NCBI GenBank assembly: GCA_903907995.1
Contig: CAIVQH010000023.1
Span: forward strand, 62,001-126,000
Direction: 5' to 3'
DNA length: 64,000 nt
Origin: an uncultured Verrucomicrobiota bacterium
Lineage (GTDB): Bacteria; Verrucomicrobiota; Verrucomicrobiia; Limisphaerales; UBA9464
Positions within the stretch are counted from its first letter, which is position 1. Each line of letters opens with the position of its first letter. A model generated the notes under the pieces. The model ran no database searches, was not told the DNA's origin, and saw nothing but the letters and a program-made list of their open reading frames with translations. The position numbers and the translations under genes are program-made. Below are positions 62,480 through 64,000 of the stretch, piece after piece.

Positions 62480-64000
62480 GTGCTGAACGACGCCGACTTC
62501 GCCACCTCCCTGCCCTTGCCCGCCGGGGTCATCGCCGTGCGTGGCGCGCGGGAGCACAACCTCAAGAACCTTTCGGTGGACATCCCGCGCGGGAAGTTTG
62601 TCGTCGTCACCGGGGTGAGCGGCAGCGGCAAGAGCACGCTCGCCTTCGATCTGCTGTTCGCCGAGGGGCAGCGGCGATTCCTTGACTCGATGAACGCCTA
62701 CGCCCGGCAGTTCGTGGAGCAGCTGGCGCGGCCGGATGTGGATCTCATCGCCGGCCTGCCCCCTACGGTGAGCATCGAGCAGAGCACCTCGCGCGGGGGC
62801 GGCAAGAGCACGGTCGCGACCGTCACGGAAATCTACCACTTCATCCGCCTGCTCTTCGCGCGCCTGGGCACCCAGTATTGCCCTGATTGCGGCGTGCCCG
62901 TGCAGGCCCAGACCCGTGACGCGCTCCGGCAGACCCTGCTCGAAGAGGCCGCCGCCCGTGGCGACCTGACCTTGCTCGCCCCAGTGGTGAAGAATCGGAA
63001 GGGTTTTCACTCCGAAATTGCCACCTGGGCGGCGAAGCACGGGTACGAAGAACTCCGAGCCGATGGAAAATGGTACGCCACTGACCAACCGTTCCGGCTG
63101 GACCGCTTCAAGGAGCACGATATCGAGGCCGTCATTGGCGTGTTGGAAAAGCCTTCCCGCAGTCAGGCGAATCGCGCCGAAACCGCCGGCGTCCAGCAAC
63201 GCCTGGTGGATGAGGCGCTCACCATCGGCAAGGGCGTATTGTATGCGCTGGACAAGCAGGGCACGCTCACCACGCATTCGACCGAGCGGGCCTGCCCCAG
63301 CTGTGCGCGCTCCTTTGCCCCGCTCGACCCGAAGGATTTCAGCTACAATTCCAGCCAGGGCTGGTGCCCTAAATGCCGTGGGTTCGGCGAGCTCTTCTAC
63401 CTGCCCGACGTGGATCGCGGGGCCAATGCGGATGCCATCGAGGAAAGCTGGTGGAGCTGGCAGGAGGGCAAGCGCGAGGTCTGCCCGGAATGTCACGGTG
63501 CGCGACTGAAGCCCGAGGCGAGGGCGGTACGGTTGGATATTGCAGCCAAGGTCCCGGGTCCCGTGTCCAAAGCCCCGAGTCAGAAGGTACGCGCCAGCAA
63601 GGCGGCTTCTGACCAGGCATCGCCTACGATCGATTTTATCGCGCAGTCCTCGGTGAACGATGCCTTCGCATGGTTTGACGCGGTGAAGGCCGAGGGCCGT
63701 GCCAGCGAGATCGCCCGTGATATCCTGCCGGAAATCCGTGAGCGGCTGCGCTTTCTCCGCGAAGTGGGGCTGGGCTATCTCCAAATGGGCCGCGCGGTCA
63801 CGACGCTTTCGGGCGGCGAAGCCCAGCGCATCCGGCTGGCCGCCCAGCTCGGCACGAACCTCAGCGGTGTGCTCTACGTGCTGGATGAGCCGACCATCGG
63901 CCTGCACTCGCGGGACAACGACCAGTTGCTCGCCGCCCTGACCAAGCTCCGCGAGCGTGGCAATTCGCTGGTCGTGGTGGAACACGACGAGGAGACGATG
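62480..64000 (+). CDS. uvrA: Excinuclease ABC subunit A, 3'-truncated by window edge
   Basis: 507 codons are visible from GTG 62480 (TTG 62474 is an alternative). It opens [19 protein letters not shown] and has Walker [29 protein letters not shown], zinc-site Cys pairs (CPSC and CPKC), the signature [17 protein letters not shown] and Walker [19 protein letters not shown]. UvrA recognises bulky DNA lesions. A non-conserved linker (about residues 355-385) is encoded by a 7-bp repeat at 63548-63589 just before the signature domain. Confidence 0.96.
   Translation, partial: MLNDADFATSLPLPAGVIAVRGAREHNLKNLSVDIPRGKFVVVTGVSGSGKSTLAFDLLFAEGQRRFLDSMNAYARQFVEQLARPDVDLIAGLPPTVSIEQSTSRGGGKSTVATVTEIYHFIRLLFARLGTQYCPDCGVPVQAQTRDALRQTLLEEAAARGDLTLLAPVVKNRKGFHSEIATWAAKHGYEELRADGKWYATDQPFRLDRFKEHDIEAVIGVLEKPSRSQANRAETAGVQQRLVDEALTIGKGVLYALDKQGTLTTHSTERACPSCARSFAPLDPKDFSYNSSQGWCPKCRGFGELFYLPDVDRGANADAIEESWWSWQEGKREVCPECHGARLKPEARAVRLDIAAKVPGPVSKAPSQKVRASKAASDQASPTIDFIAQSSVNDAFAWFDAVKAEGRASEIARDILPEIRERLRFLREVGLGYLQMGRAVTTLSGGEAQRIRLAAQLGTNLSGVLYVLDEPTIGLHSRDNDQLLAALTKLRERGNSLVVVEHDEETM
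63548..63589 (+). repeat. Heptad tandem repeat inside uvrA
   Basis: Six 7-bp units (AAGGTCC, CGGGTCC, CGTGTCC and relatives) are translated in frame in a linker. Confidence 0.68.

Overview
The window is 64 kb of GC-rich bacterial chromosome, densely coding, with short intergenic gaps and frequent GTG starts. The lineage looks like Verrucomicrobiota, probably the Pedosphaera/Limisphaera group. This is an inference from the gene set: a verrucomicrobial or planctomycete-style secreted pseudopilin with an FADG motif, a lamin-tail/CotH secreted protein, a PEP-CTERM protein, an ECF sigma factor next to a Ser/Thr kinase with a propeller tail, a planctomycete-type cytochrome-like protein, and many large secreted proteins with verrucomicrobial-style tails. 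No rRNA gene, CRISPR array or intact transposase is visible.

Layout. 1-9.9 kb is mostly housekeeping: rsmE (cut by the window edge), dnaJ, a small membrane protein, grpE, a PlsC-type acyltransferase and a metallo-beta-lactamase-fold hydrolase on the minus strand; recN on the plus strand; then slyX-like, DUF2007-like, membrane protein, ruvX and nagB on the minus strand; tRNA-Val(CAC) and a TIM-barrel sugar isomerase. 10-13.2 kb holds an RbsD/FucU mutarotase and cstA. 13.9-20 kb holds a cytochrome-like protein with a damaged haem motif, two hypotheticals, a GNAT-fold protein, a pseudopilin and a CotH protein. 20-29.2 kb holds a collapsed TIR-WD40 gene, a THUMP/methyltransferase-like protein, a YmdB-type phosphoesterase, a two-gene phosphorelay, engB and a spermidine-synthase-like protein. 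29-38 kb holds secreted proteins, tRNA-Val(GAC), an MFS exporter and a very large secreted glycosidase-like protein. 38-49 kb holds a 1135-residue cytosolic enzyme (possibly PPi-dependent PEP carboxykinase), an SDR, an SIS protein, purU, a four-helix-bundle (S23) gene inside nested inverted repeats, a MetE-C-like protein, a frameshifted propeller gene and a HEAT protein. 49.5-51.3 kb is a two-gene operon whose second gene is a MamK-like actin ATPase. 51.6-64 kb holds a DegT aminotransferase, an NTF2-like protein, lepB, a PEP-CTERM protein, the STPK/ECF pair, a VOC protein, a secreted hypothetical, a phosphodiesterase and the first 507 codons of uvrA.

Most unusual signals: (1) a family of degenerate 7-bp (sometimes 8-bp) tandem repeats at more than twenty places, mostly touching gene ends and in four cases lying in frame inside recN, cstA, the MetE-like gene and uvrA; (2) the S23 gene, whose start and stop codons lie in inner copies of that repeat and which is bracketed by outer 32-bp inverted copies with 31/32 identity; (3) a MamK-like filament gene with an uncharacterised partner and no magnetosome genes in view; (4) a fused-by-deletion TIR-WD40 remnant; (5) a REPIN-like 63-bp inverted pair.
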